64,000 bases of DNA, from positions 8,039,271 through 8,103,270 of the forward strand of contig OX578280.1 of the NCBI GenBank assembly GCA_951217055.1, given 5' to 3'. The position numbers and the translations under genes are program-made. Shown piece after piece: positions 10,856 to 21,232 of the stretch. The DNA is from Gerris lacustris (Eukaryota; Arthropoda; Insecta; Hemiptera; Gerridae). Each line of letters begins with the position of its first letter. Within the stretch, counting starts at the first letter, position 1. The notes beneath the pieces were generated by a model. That model was not told where the DNA came from and ran no database searches. It saw only the letters and a program-made list of their open reading frames with translations.

Positions 10856-11684
10856 ACTGGTCTTATATTACTTTGCTTTGTAAGTTTCATCGCACATTTC
10901 CGTTTCCCCAATTTTGAACCACTTCCCGACATTCAATCTTCCCCAAATTTTGCACATCGATATAACTAAGGTGAAGAATACAGAAACCAAAAAAACAAAA
11001 AATAAAAACAAAATGGCGTCAAATTTATTTGCTTTTTAAGTTTCATCGCACACCTATTACCCCAATTTTGAACCACTTACCGTGATTCAATCTTCCCCAA
11101 ATTTTGCACATAGATACAACTAAGGTAAAGAATACAGAAACCAAAAAAACAAAAAAACAACAAAATTGCGTCAATTTTATTTGCTTTTTAAGTTTCATCG
11201 CACACCTATTACCCCAATTTTGAACCACTTACCGTGATTCAATCTTCCCCAAATTTTGCACATAGATACAACTAAGGTGGAGAATACAGAAACCAAAAAA
11301 ACAAAAAAACAACAAAATTGCGTCAATTTTATTTGCTTTTTAAGTTTCATCGCCCACCTATTACCCCAATTTTGAACCACTTACCGTGATTCAATCTTCC
11401 CCAAATTTTGCACATAGATACAACTAAGGTGGAGAATACAGAAACCAAAAAAACAAAAAAACAAAAAAAACAACAAAATTGCGTCAATTTTATTTGCTTT
11501 TTAAGTTTCATCGCACACCTATTACCCCAATTTTGAACCACTTACCGTGATTCAATCTTCCCCAAATTTTGCACATAGATACAACTAAGGTGAAGAATAC
11601 AGAAGCCAAAAAAAAAAACAAAAAAAAAAGAGGTTGAAAAATAAGACCAGTTTTGAAAAATGGAATTTTTATATTAATTATTTT
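10856..11684 (+). mobile_element. Family A element, copy 2 (five tandem units), nested after family E
   Basis: ACTGGTCTTAT at 10856 and ATAAGACCAGT at 11641-11651. Units start near 10885, 11041, 11193, 11345 and 11506, so periods are 156, 152, 152 and 161 bp; the differences are due to A/C-rich linker length. It splits the family E body (ending CCCTTTTT) from its tail (ACGTGAGACTTCACGC), which are contiguous at 34605-34635 and 60595-60625. Minus-strand open frames of 60-66 codons here are a by-product of the repeat. Confidence 0.85.
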
Positions 11685-11705
11685 ACGTGAGACTTCACGC
11701 ACTAC

Positions 11706-12372
11706 CAATTTATTTGAAGGTCCCCTTTTGAGATTCTTTATTTATTTCCATTTTGAGATTCTGAGAACTCATCGTTATTAGGTCCCCTGAGTTTTTTTTA
11801 AAAAATGTCTGTCTGGGCAAACGCCTGGAGCCTAAACTACTGGCCCGATTTTGACGAAATTTGGCATACATATTCAGAAAAATCATACACTGAGGCGAAA
11901 TCATGAAATTAATTTTAGCTCCAATTTAAAAAATTATATTTATTAAATACGGTTTCGACGATTTCGATTTTAAAAATTCTAAAATGTAGTCCATTCAAAT
12001 ACGAATGTAACGATATAAGTCGTTTTCCCGGGAAATATCTAGTTCCTGAGAAAATTTAAAAATGATGTTTATCGAAAACGTTTCGACGTTTTTGATTTAA
12101 AAAAAAATCTAAAATGTAGTTCATTCAAATACGAATGTAACGATATAAGTAAGTAATAAGTATGTAACGAAAATTGCTTCAAACACGGACGAAGAGAGGC
12201 CGGGTTCGATTCCTCGCCGAGGAGAAGTTATTTTTATGATAAATTTCGTTGAAATGTTCAATAATAATTAAATGTACCTAGAAAAACACGAAAACTAATA
12301 AATGGAAAACACTAGACTGAGTAATTATGAACTCGTATATGAGAATGTTTGTCTGAGTTGTCTTGGACCGAT
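11706..12372 (+). mobile_element. Family F element, copy 1 (5' truncated), with B-box
   Basis: Contains TTAGGTCCCCTGAG, ATGTCTGTCTGGGCAAACGC, GATTTTGACGAAATTTGGCA, a tandemly repeated AAAATGTAGT(C/T)CATTCAAATACG block and GGTTCGATTCC at 12203-12213. The last is an exact match to the RNA polymerase III B-box. Ends near GGACCGATTTG. Non-coding. Confidence 0.75.
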
Positions 12373-12953
12373 TTGTTTTTTTTTCTAAAACTTACTTGAA
12401 TGCATAGAGTGAGCTTATCAGATTATTATGGTAGCCACAATGCCGGCGCGTTGTTGCCGAGAGCTCACTATCATCTTGTGGGATATCTTGGTTCTTCATC
12501 TTGTACTCGAACCAGCTCTCTGCTGAATTGACGGAACAAACTCTAATATTATCATTATTTAAAAGATTTATTACACTATGACTAATAATTATTGCAGATA
12601 ACTCATCCACTACAAGCTTGTGTTTTTAATTTTTACGCATAAAAACCAGTCACGAAAGATTTCTAAGGACACTTTCTATTGGCTGGTGGTTGGAAATCTA
12701 AAAAGATTGAAGATATCAAGACAAGATATAAACACGAATATCTCCGATAAAAATTAGAAATTACTAAGTTCTCTTAAAGCTCTAGATTCTAGATTATAAT
12801 GTCTCGATACACTGCAATTAAATAAGCGTACTTGAAACTGGTTAGATATCAAGGAATTAAAATATCAATCCGTAAACTTCGCAAATTATAATAATAATCT
12901 TACGTTTTTTTTTTTTAAAAAAAAAAAAAGATTTCTTGTAGTCCTATTCAAGT
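12373..12953. other. AT-rich interval, nothing recognised
   Basis: No repeat family shared with the rest of the window and no convincing coding frame. Contains a T12A13 junction at 12905-12929. Confidence 0.5.
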
Positions 12954-13009
12954 TCTTCTCAAAGTACGTTTAATGATATTTACCTACCATTAAATGTACT
13001 TTGAGAAGA
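12954..13009. repeat. Imperfect hairpin, 22-bp arms
   Basis: TCTTCTCAAAGTACGTTTAATG is mirrored by CATTAAATGTACTTTGAGAAGA with one mismatch and a 12-bp loop. It sits at the left edge of the next tandem array and may have seeded it. Confidence 0.85.
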
Positions 13010-13548
13010 TAAATGATATTGATTAAATACGATATTGATTAAATGAGATATTGATTAAATATGATATTGATTAAACATGAAATTTATTAAATCACATACA
13101 TATGATATTGATTAAATATGATATTGAATTGATTAAACATGATACTGATTAAATCACATAAATAAGATATTGATTAAAATATGATATCGATTAAACATGC
13201 TTATTAATTAAATCATAAATATGATATTGATTAAACATGATACTGATTAAATCACATAAATAAGATATTGATTAAAATATGATATCGATTAAACGTGCTT
13301 ATTAATTAAATCATAAATATGATATTGATTAAACATGATACTGATTAAATCACATAAATAAGATATTGATTAAATATGATATTGATTAAACATGATACTG
13401 ATTAAATCACATAAATAAGATATTGATTAAAATATGATATCGATTAAACATGCTTATTAATTAAATCATAAATATGATATTGATTAAACATGATACTGAT
13501 TACATGAATAAGATATTGATTAAATAATATAAATATGATAATGATTAA
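13010..13548 (+). repeat. AT-rich tandem array (GATATTGATTAAA subunits)
   Basis: Short subunits of about 17-19 bp (GATATTGATTAAAyATG variants) are organised into a longer ~98-bp unit that includes CATGCTTATTAATTAAATC and ATCACATAAATAAG. Repeated about four times with small changes. Confidence 0.9.
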
Positions 13549-13571
13549 ACGTCTATAATGTCTACCTGGCA

Positions 13572-13965
13572 CTTCTTTAGATTGTTACTCCCCTTATAAA
13601 ATACAGAGGGGAATAACAATCTAAAGAAGGTGTACAGAATGTTCTTCTTTAGACTGTTACTCCCCTTATCATAACAAAAGAAGGATATTCCTTTGTCCCA
13701 AAGTGCATTATTGGACTAAACATCTCTTTTTCTTAATAGTTATTTAGACAAAGTCATTTTTATTATAAATCAACATAGGGGAGTAACAATTTAAAGGAGA
13801 TGTACGGAATGTTCTTCTTTAGACTGTTACTCCCCTTATAAAAAACAAGTGTGATATTCCTTTGTCCCAAAATATATTGGACTAAACACCCCTTTGTTTT
13901 AATAATTACTTAGTCTGAGTAATTTTTATTCTAAAATAACATAGGTGAGTAACAATCTAAAGCAG
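13572..13965. mobile_element. Family I palindromic MITE cluster, three units
   Basis: The first unit (13572-13628) is a palindrome with CTTCTTTAGATTGTTACTCC and its inverse around a short loop. Two longer units follow with the same inverted ends and an interior containing CCTTTGTCCCAAAGTGCATT and TTAATAGTTATTTAGAC. The same interior, inverted, gave rise to the satellite at 26241. Confidence 0.8.
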
Positions 13966-14306
13966 TACCGTCTACCTTAGGAAGTAAATTTGTACTCCTA
14001 TAATTCGAAATACGTGGGGTACACTTTTAGAATTAAAATTATCCTTTTTAAAACATTCAAGTTTTAATATGGGCTATATTTTCTCTCAGCGCGAATCTGA
14101 TTTGAATACAGGAACCTGAATACTTCGCTGTTAATTGGACAAATATAGCGGACGAGTTCCATCTGACCCCAAAACTAAATGACGAATTATTTTTTATTTT
14201 TACCGGTTACCAATTTGACAGTGATTTCAAGATCTGTTTGTTTATTAAAGTTATTTGTTTTCCAAAACAGATTTTAGTGGAACTCAATCTTTAAGTGTAG
14301 AAGTTA
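13966..14306. other. AT-rich interval, nothing recognised
   Basis: No coding frame or shared repeat noted between family I and the half-palindrome. Confidence 0.45.
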
Positions 14307-14310
14307 TTAA

Positions 14311-14499
14311 GGCTCTACCGCCTTTTGAGGTTAGGAAAAACAGTAAAATTAAAATTATACTGGTTCTAAGCAAGATATCAAAAATCTAATCACAGGCTTC
14401 ATTCCTAATTTTAATTCTGCACAATTTGAGCCCTATTTCAACTTCCTATGATAAATAGTACAGGCGCCATTTTAATACAACGATTTTATCGTTGTATTG
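14311..14499 (+). mobile_element. Half of palindromic element Q
   Basis: TTAA at 14307-14310 followed by GGCTCTACCGCC and a sequence identical or nearly so to the left arm and loop of the complete palindrome at 29522-29873. It breaks just past the centre, at GTTGTATTG, and continues directly into a family B copy. Either a deletion or an insertion removed the right arm. Confidence 0.85.
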
Positions 14500-15012
14500 A
14501 TTTTCAAAAATTCCAAGACAGAAATCCGTTTCAAACATTAGGGAACATTATTGGTTCCGTGTCTGTCTGTCGGTCTGTCTATCGCTACATCTTTACGAAC
14601 CAACATATCTTAAAACTATACGTCCGAATTTTAGTAAAATTTGTATGGTAGGTCATAATCAGCTCATTGTTGGTCCCATATAAGTTTAATCCTTCTGCCC
14701 CCATTTGTTTCTCTGCCGCATCCGCACCTATATCTTCAAAAGTTTTTTTTTATGAAATTTTTATGGTTCGTCGAAAGTAGCCCGCAGATAGCCTAAGATT
14801 AATTTGAACCGTGTGCGCTCTTTAATTTTTCTAAATTGATACTTTAATTCATGTAGAAAATAAAAACATTTTTGATAGTTTAAAAAAAACAAACAAAAAA
14901 AACACAATTAAATAAAAGTAGACAATAATGGCTTGTAAAAGCATAGTATCAATAACGTACGAGATAGGATGTGAGGAAGCTATGTGCCACACCAATTGAC
15001 AGTCTATTTTAA
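14500..15012 (+). mobile_element. Family B element, 5' truncated
   Basis: Starts within the family at TTCAAAAATTCCAAGACAG and runs through GTCTGTCTGTCGG to GGAAGCTATGTGCCACACC and AATTGACAGTC. Its start is fused to half-palindrome Q. Confidence 0.8.
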
Positions 15013-15300
15013 CATGAATTGAAGTATCAATTTAGCAAAATTGTAAACAACGTAGATGGTTGAAATTAATCTGGAGCTATCTGCAGGGTACTTTCGACAA
15101 AACATTCAAATTTTATAAAAATCAGATGAGTACTTATAAATTTATAAAGATATAGGGTGTAAACAAATGATTGTTTCTGCTCATATGGAAGAGAAACAAA
15201 TTGTTGCACAAGGTAGAAACTTATTGGGTTGGGACCATAAATGGGCTAATTATGACCTACCATCAAAATGTCATTAAAATTGGAAGATTAGTTTTTATGA
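15013..15300 (-). mobile_element. Family B element, reverse, interrupted
   Basis: Reverse copy adjoining the forward copy tail to tail, without the terminal 3' block. Runs from GTATCAATTTAGCAAAATTG to about AATTGGAAGATTAG; the end of the family (GATCACAAAG...CTCGGAAGC) resumes at 16147 after a block of family H. Part of the family interior is missing at the join. Confidence 0.75.
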
Positions 15301-15333
15301 TATTATGTCATATATCATGTTATTTTTTATGAT

Positions 15334-16146
15334 AAAATGTGTATTTTCTCCCTACTGGACATAAAATATTGTATGTACCTCGTGAGTAAAGTGACATTAT
15401 TCCTCTCGCGAGAATTATTATTAATTCGCGCTAATTAGAGTGATTTCTTCGGCTGCGCCTCGGGAATTAAAGAGTCTAATTTCCTCGGCTTCGCCTCGGG
15501 ATTTAGGGACCATGGTTCCTTTGGCTTCGCCTCAAGAACCAACTTTTTCGCTCAGGGAATAATGGCTTACTTTACTCCCTAGGTGCATAAATAACTATTA
15601 TCTTCAGTAGGGAGAAAAAGTTATGATTTTGGATTAGTTTGGGTTAGTTCCCTGGACTCAAAAAGTAGGGCGAAAAAGTAAGGAATTCCAACTTAATTAT
15701 TTTATAAATAGTATAATATGTATGGCTAATGTAATGATGTTGTTGAAATCAGGTTGGCGACACTTGCTTTTTTGACCATGTTTATCTTTGTTTATAACCT
15801 GCATATAAATAACCTTATATTTGAGTTTAATTCCAATTCATATTTGTTTTTTATATTGAATCTCTTATATCTTATATCTGCTATTAAAAGTGCTAATAAT
15901 TATTGTTATTTTTTAAAATAATAAATAAAAACTGTGCAATGGACGAAAATGACGTCAGTAAAGTTCCATTATTCCCCTCACAATAATTATCTCCCTCGGC
16001 TGCACCTCGGGAATTAAAAACTCTGATTCCCTCAGCTTGGCCTCGGGATTTAGGGACCATGGTTCCTTCGGCTCCGCCTCAAGAACCAACTTTTTCGCTC
16101 AGGGAATAATGGCTTACACTACTCCCTAGGTGCATAAATAACTATT
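15334..16146 (-). mobile_element. Family H tandem pair inserted in family B
   Basis: Read on the minus strand there is one full unit (16144 to about 15603) followed by a second front half (15602 to 15345). Each front has GTTATTTATGCACCTAGGG, TTATTCCCTGAGCGAAAAAG and GC-rich GGCGAAGCCGA-type repeats; the tail has AGCACTTTTAATAGCAG and TTTTCTCCCTACTG. The two fronts therefore form a ~155-bp direct repeat at 15442-15602 and 15990-16144. No protein or LTR polyprotein is visible. Confidence 0.8.
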
Positions 16147-16200
16147 GTTCTTCAAAACGATCACAAAGTTTCCTTTACCTTCTGTAAGCTCGGAAGCAAA
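16147..16200 (-). mobile_element. Family B terminal end, reverse
   Basis: GTTCTTCAAAACGATCACA then TAAGCTCGGAAGC, the terminal hairpin region of the copy interrupted by family H. Confidence 0.75.
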
Positions 16201-16732
16201 AACATAAATAAAATAAATGTACACCTATCTATCTCAAAATTTCTCTGTTGCTTTATTAATCATTCCTATGGATATGAATCTAACTTTCTCTTGTTCACAA
16301 AAAAGGTCCTTACCTTAATCCCTTGTTTTCCTTCTTCATCATCCTAAGGACTAAGGACATTCCTTCCATCCTAAGGACCTATCTTGATCTTAAGTTTGAC
16401 GATTTAAATTGATTGACGCGAGTTAGTTTTTTTGGTTGTGATAGATGTAAGATGAAGGCGTGGTATCTGATAATGTTAATCTGGTGTGTGTTAAAGCACC
16501 GTTATACTTTATTTTAAAAGATAAGGACTTGACTGACTGGAATGTGGTCTTGAATAAATGCTTTTGCCAGTGCCCTAGGAACCCCATCTCCATTGTGTCG
16601 TGAAACATTCCCTACTTGAAACATCCTGAGAGAAGGCTTCTTCAAAAAACAGCTGCTTAGCTTCATAAGATTATCATATCGTATATCCTGCTTGACATCG
16701 TCTACTTATATACTTATCTCTAAGCATTATCA
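16201..16732. other. Interval without recognised gene
   Basis: AT-rich, no shared repeat recognised. Contains clustered CCTAAGGAC phrases near 16345-16380. The short open frames look random. Confidence 0.45.
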
Positions 16733-16747
16733 TTATCACATTATATG

Positions 16748-17498
16748 AATAGATTTATTGCTTAAGAAATTATTACATTTCTCATACAATGTGAGTTCGT
16801 TGTTTATTATTAAAGAGGTATATTGTATATACATAAGAATTTGATTTAAAATAACAAAATAAAAACTTTTTAACAAAATTTTAAATAACAAACAGAAAAC
16901 ATTAAAACCTCTTTAAAAGAAAAACAATTTTTCACTGATAATATGCATGGATCGCGTAATAAGCTGCCTTATTCGTTAATGATAAATGATCTTATTCTCA
17001 TTGCGTTGATAATAAAATGATATAAATGATAAATATCCTTTTTTCGACATAATTCTAGTATGAGTTTATAGTTATCGTGGACGTTTCTATTAGTAAGTAG
17101 ATGTTGGAGGTAGTACTCTCTGAAGTAGGAATATGCGGTACAGCTCAGGATGACGTGGGTCCAGGATTCTTTTTCTTGGAGTTTGCAGATTGAGCATATT
17201 TCTGTTTGGTCGAATTCGTATGCATAACCCTCGTGGAAGATTTTGGCACGGTTTTGGCAAGATGTGCGGAGCTGGGCGATGATTCTCGTTACTTTGATTG
17301 GAATCTTAAGCTTGAGATAATTGTTTGCTCCCTCCATCCAAGACATCTCTCGAAATAAAGGGTTATACATTGATTGGTTCGCTCTTTCGAGATCATCACT
17401 CCTTAATTTTCCTTTGTATTGGTTTAAAAGAATCGGGATTTTATTTTTTAGAATTTCAGGGTTTAAGAGATCAGCTAGGTTGCATGGGGTGCCGGCTC
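16748..17498 (-). mobile_element. 5'-truncated non-LTR retrotransposon with perfect 15-bp target duplication
   Basis: The 15-bp direct repeat TTATCACATTATATG occurs at 16733-16747 and 17499-17513, exactly flanking this segment. The segment holds the 3' end of a retrotransposon reading on the minus strand: about 530 bp of coding sequence then ~220 bp of AT-rich 3' untranslated sequence with AATAAA near the end. 5' truncation and long target duplications are characteristic of target-primed reverse transcription. The perfect duplication and uninterrupted frame suggest a comparatively young insertion. Confidence 0.85.
16969..17498 (-). pseudogene. C-terminal part of a non-LTR retrotransposon polyprotein
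   Basis: Open frame of about 176 codons to a stop at 16969. The apparent start Met-Ile falls within the duplicated target site, so it is not a real N-terminus. The protein is the region after the reverse transcriptase domain. It has an RIIAQLRTSCQNRAKIF segment and a zinc-knuckle-like C-x2-C-x9-H-x4-C (Cys104, Cys107, His117, Cys122 counting from the Met), as in R1/Jockey/CR1-type elements. The reverse transcriptase and endonuclease domains are absent because of 5' truncation. No frameshift or stop interrupts what remains. The clade cannot be fixed by eye. Confidence 0.75.
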
Positions 17499-17513
17499 TT
17501 ATCACATTATATG

Positions 17514-17811
17514 TTTTTTTATGTATATAATTCTTATCGTACTAGTTCCTACCTGCCATTCATATATATCTTTTTTAATTTAAAGTTTATCTAAATTTCT
17601 ATTATTCTCTACATATTTCTGTATTCATCTACATAATATTATGATGTTCTATTGTAATTCCTTTAATATTTTACAGATACTGCGTACATGTATGTTATCT
17701 GCTTTTGTACCTTTTATCTCGCTTATCGTTTTAATTTTATTTCTCTTATTTTCTCGTTTCATTTCTCACTTTTCAAAGGAATAACCTTGGCTATGTGATA
17801 ATGATAAATAG
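17514..17811. other. AT-rich interval, nothing recognised
   Basis: Pre-insertion flank of the retrotransposon; no coding frame of note. Confidence 0.4.
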
Positions 17812-17998
17812 CTATTTACGCATCAAGGGAGGAAAGTAAGTGATTGCACCCTGAGCGATGGAGTTGGTTCCTGAGGCGAAGCCGAGGCAACCATAACGTT
17901 CACCCCGAGGCGGAGCCGAGGGAGTTAATTATCGCGAGGGTGCAAGTGATTTTTACTCCCAAGGTACGTATAATATTTTACCTCCAGAAGGGAGAAAA
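17812..17998 (+). mobile_element. Family H front, diverged
   Basis: GCTATTTACGCATCAAGGG, GAGTTGGTTCCTGAGGCG, GAAGCCGAGG and CCGAGGCGGAGCCGAGGG, ending ATATTTTACCTCCAGAAGGG. More diverged from the other H fronts; no tail. Confidence 0.75.
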
Positions 17999-18202
17999 AA
18001 AAAATATGTAAAGATTTCAATTTTAAATGATGTTATTCAACAAAAAATACATAGGTTTTTATTTATTTAAAAAAAAAATATAGTTAGATATAATTTTATT
18101 TTTTTGAATTTATTTTTCTTTTAAGCTATATTGTTAATTTTTATGAATTTGTGTGTAAGATAAATTACCATTATATGGAAAAATGTTTTCGATGTTATAG
18201 GC

Positions 18203-18235
18203 CTGATGATGACCAGGTATGGTCGAAATATAGCC
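18203..18235 (+). ncRNA. Hammerhead-ribozyme-like core, candidate
   Basis: CTGATGA, a GACC/GGTC stem with AGGTAT loop, then GAAA: the conserved order of a hammerhead catalytic core. Penelope-like elements are known to carry minimal hammerheads near their ends. Stems I and III and a cleavage site are not evident here, so activity is doubtful. Confidence 0.3.
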
Positions 18236-18654
18236 GAATTGGGATAGTGAAGTGAAGTTTTTATTAAACACCCTAGATTGACTTAACCAAACAGTATATA
18301 ATTTTAGCAATTCTCTAAATAAGTTTAATCACGTTAAAATTAAATTATAGATAATAATAATATTTGAATTTCAATGCTAAAATTAAATGGGAGAATCAGC
18401 TGAAAGCTAAGTCGTGTATTGAATGGGTGTTGACAACTGATGTATTTAAATATGGATTAGTTAATCTTCATTTAGAAATTATGTTTCCACTTTTAACTTG
18501 TTTGTTTCTTTTACTGATGAATTACTATGGCAACCGTTGTGGAGGTTACATGACATGTGTGAAGATGACATTATAGATTTCGACATTAAACAAAAGTTAG
18601 TAAATGAAATGTGTATTAGCACCAACCTTATTTAATTGTGCTTTATCTAGGGCA
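18236..18654. other. AT-rich interval, nothing recognised
   Basis: Follows the hammerhead-like motif; contains the phrase TTATTAAACACCCTAGATTG, which may be the end of the same element. Confidence 0.4.
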
Positions 18655-18800
18655 ACACTGGAGGGAATCATGAGAGTTCATGATTCCCTTATTTTTCATT
18701 ACTCCCTGTTTAACCCGACCGGGGGCAATGAGTAACTTGCCTCCCTGTAAACTAGGGAGGAAAGTTCACTTTTTCTCCCCGCTGGAGGTAAAACCGATTT
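18655..18800. repeat. Short palindrome-rich block related to family H
   Basis: GGGAATCATGAGAG/TTCATGATTCCC forms a hairpin, followed by CCTGTAAACTAGGGAGG and TTTTTCTCCCCGCTGGAGG, resembling family H ends. Confidence 0.4.
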
Positions 18801-19148
18801 CCTTTTACATAGATATAGCACCTATTTTAATCCTATGCTCATTTGTTCCTCAACTTTAAGGTTCCTCTTTTGCCGGTCAATACCATGTACCGCCCTACTA
18901 TTATCCGGCCCATACCCGGTACTATTAACTTCATAATAATATATACTAAGCTTGATTTTTTTAAAAATGGTTGTGCGTGAAGTGTCACGTAATAAGTACA
19001 TTACGCTTCGAGTGCGGAAAGTAGCATTTTACCTGCGAGTGTGGAGTTTGAACCCGAGCGATAGCGAGGGTAGTAAAACCACACGAGCAATGCAAAATGC
19101 CGTTTTCGCACGAGTTGCGTACCGAACTTTATCTACGATTGTTAGATT

Positions 19149-19310
19149 TTAATAATAAATACAGAAACAAATAAACTTGCTGTATGTAAGTTCGTATCTC
19201 TCTCTTGATAAAGATAACATTAATTCATTAGTTGTATTTTGTGCCGAATTAATTATTTCTGGAGGATTATTATTATCCACATTTTCGTCAAAGTCACTTG
19301 ATTCACTCAT
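19149..19310 (-). pseudogene. Truncated 53-codon frame, possibly Crypton-like N-terminus
   Basis: Starts ATG at 19310 and stops TAA at 19149. It has an acidic Asn/Asp-rich leader (MSESSDFDENVDNNN) and then SRERYELTYSKFICF. That last phrase resembles the first helix of the SAM-like N-terminal domain of Crypton-type tyrosine recombinases, where a Ser-Arg/Lys-Glu ... Tyr ... Tyr ... Phe pattern is usual. This is recognition by eye only. The frame ends where the element is truncated, so no catalytic Arg-His-Arg-Tyr residues are present. It could also be an unrelated short protein or chance. Confidence 0.35.
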
Positions 19311-19422
19311 TGTTTTTCACTAAAAACTCGATATAAACAGTTACTTTAATAAAAGAACACCAAATTAGTTTTGTTAAATGTAAACAAACTCACTAATCGT
19401 GCGTAAAGCTGAAGAATTCCTC

Positions 19423-19450
19423 TTCTTTACCGCCCTAGGGCGGTAAAGAA
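19423..19450. repeat. Perfect 28-bp palindrome
   Basis: TTCTTTACCGCCC, TA, GGGCGGTAAAGAA with no mismatch. It lies about 115 bp upstream of the short frame above, in promoter position, and could be a terminal or regulatory palindrome of element S. Confidence 0.9.
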
Positions 19451-19779
19451 CTTCTACGGTAAGAACTTTCTACGCATCTAAACAGAGATACAATGTTTAT
19501 ATTTCGACACAATCGTAGATAAAAAGGGTTTTGTTAGTACTGTGAACATGAAATTAGTGAGTATAAGAATGGGGGGGGGGGGGGGGGAAGGCTCGTAAAT
19601 GTTCATTATTTTGACAAAATAGCATGAAAAATTAACCACTGTCCATAAGTGTTTTATATTTTTGTAATCTGACACAATTAGATAATTTATTAAAATTATA
19701 TTGATATAGAATTATACAGGAAATAACATTGTCTAACTAACATCAAGCTAGAAGTTTGTGATCAGTTAATCTTTATGGG

Positions 19780-20081
19780 TGCCTTATAAGAATATGTGGT
19801 CGGCTAAGTTCATCTGCGGGATATAGTTTGGCAATAAGCATTTGAATATGTCACTTGTTGGGTGACGACTTTGATTTGGAGTAAAATTTGAATAACTAAC
19901 CTATCAAGTGACAAACTAGCATCATCTTGATTTTTAATCTAACTAATTTTGTACTCTGGATCATGAAAATCACATTGTCCGCAAAAATGGGCGGGATATG
20001 GCCGGGTTTTTTTTTTAAATGCATGTTGCCAAAGCTATGTCCCGCAGACGAACTTAGCCGACCACATATTCTTATAAGGCA
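19780..20081. mobile_element. Family N MITE with ~47-bp inverted ends
   Basis: TGCCTTATAAGAATATGTGG and the following CGGCTAAGTTCATCTGCGGG are mirrored at 20035-20081 with about two mismatches over 47 bp. Total 302 bp, AT-rich non-coding interior. I could not settle a target duplication. Confidence 0.85.
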
Positions 20082-20215
20082 GTAAATGATTCACTTGTAC
20101 ACAATATTTTAGTTCTGTCTACTGGACTATAACGTAGTCAAAATTGATTTGTTTTTGTACTAAAGATTTTCTGATCTCTTAAGTTAGTCATTATCAGTGA
20201 CCTAATGATTTTATT

Positions 20216-20925
20216 AGGGTCCGTAGGCAAAACCAAGGACCCTTATATTTTCCTGCGTGTGTCTGTCCGTCCGTCCTCTCGCGTGCTCTCACGGCTACAC
20301 CTTTCGTCCGATCGCTTTGAAATTTGGCATGTATGTGTCTTGTACCTACCTACATATTTTAAAAATATAGGGACTTAAAAAAAATATTTTTCAAAAAAAT
20401 TAGGGTAAAAAAACTTAAGGGTTAAAATTTTTTTTATTTTTTTTTCGACAAAGTGTACCCTATCATATGAAAGGGTACGTGGAGCTGATTACAAAAATAT
20501 TTAATTCTTTGGTTATAACTTTGATAGGGCGAGCGTAGGCAAGTTTGAAGTGGGTGTGAAACGTGTCCCCCCCCCCTCTATCTCGCTTATGTGAAGTGCA
20601 AAAAATCTGAAAAAATTCCTGAACATTCTTCGACCAAAAGTAAAGATACCACTTTTTGGAAATTTCGAAAAAATATTATTTTAATTTTTATTGACAAAAT
20701 ACGTTTTTTTATAACTATGGTCTTTTCGATGTATTTATATGGTTGTGCTACGGTTCAGTGGCAAAAAAATACTTTATCAGAGTGTGTTTTGAGAATATCA
20801 GACCCTTAGAATGGTTCAAAGTAAGCTTTTTCGCATTTTAAAAAAACACTGTTTATACACTTTACAGCTAAACACTATATATAGTGTGGCCTAAGGACTG
20901 AATAGCACACACTTGACCTGTTTAA
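20216..20925 (+). mobile_element. Family C element, copy 2
   Basis: Same left end as copy 1 (AGGGTCCGTAGGCAAAACC). The interior is longer by about 80 bp, with TATGTGAAGTGCAAAAAATC after the poly-C run, a block absent from copy 1 but present in copy 3. The right end is decayed (GGCCTAAGGACTGAATAGC). Confidence 0.85.
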
Positions 20926-21007
20926 TTAGTATGTTTTAGTGCTGTAGTGTACAATAATTTTACCGAATTAGATTGTTTGGTTCTTGTGTATTGTGAATTG
21001 TGGGCAT

Positions 21008-21232
21008 TTCTTTAGATTGTTACTCCCCTTATAAAAAAAAGAGGGGTGTAACAATCTAAAGAAGGTGTACGGAATTTTCTTCTTTAGACTGTTACTCCCC
21101 TTATCATAACAAAAGAAGGATATTCCTTTGTCCCAAAGTGCATTGGACTAAACATCCCTTTGTCTTAATAGTTATTTAGACAAAGTAATTTTTATTATAA
21201 ATCAACGTAGGGGAGTAACAATCTTAAGAAGT
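21008..21232. mobile_element. Family I MITE, copy 2
   Basis: TTCTTTAGATTGTTACTCCC palindromic unit followed by the longer unit with CCTTTGTCCCAAAGTGCATT and closing GGGGAGTAACAATC. Close match to 13572-13805. Confidence 0.8.

Larger units (their letters stand above)
18993..19514 (-). mobile_element. Element S inserted in family E
   Basis: Foreign block between the family E tail and body. One side carries CCCGAGCGATAGCGAGGG and other GC-richer phrases; the other has a perfect 28-bp palindrome and a short minus-strand reading frame. TTTATCTACGATTGT (19129) is mirrored by ACAATCGTAGATAAA (19509), perhaps sub-terminal inverted repeats. Confidence 0.5.
18966..19665 (-). mobile_element. Family E copy 5, reverse, split by an insert
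   Basis: Minus-strand family E: the tail (GGTTGTGCGTGAAGTGTCACG as read on the plus strand, 18968-18990) and the body end (AAAAAGGGTTTTGTTAGTAC to about 19660, with a long poly-G run at 19571-19587) are separated by ~520 bp. In the undisturbed copies at 34610 and 60600 these two pieces are contiguous. Confidence 0.7.

Noticed and set aside
15442..16144. LTR retrotransposon
   Set aside because: The direct repeats are fronts of tandem family H units; there is no polyprotein, primer site or polypurine tract.
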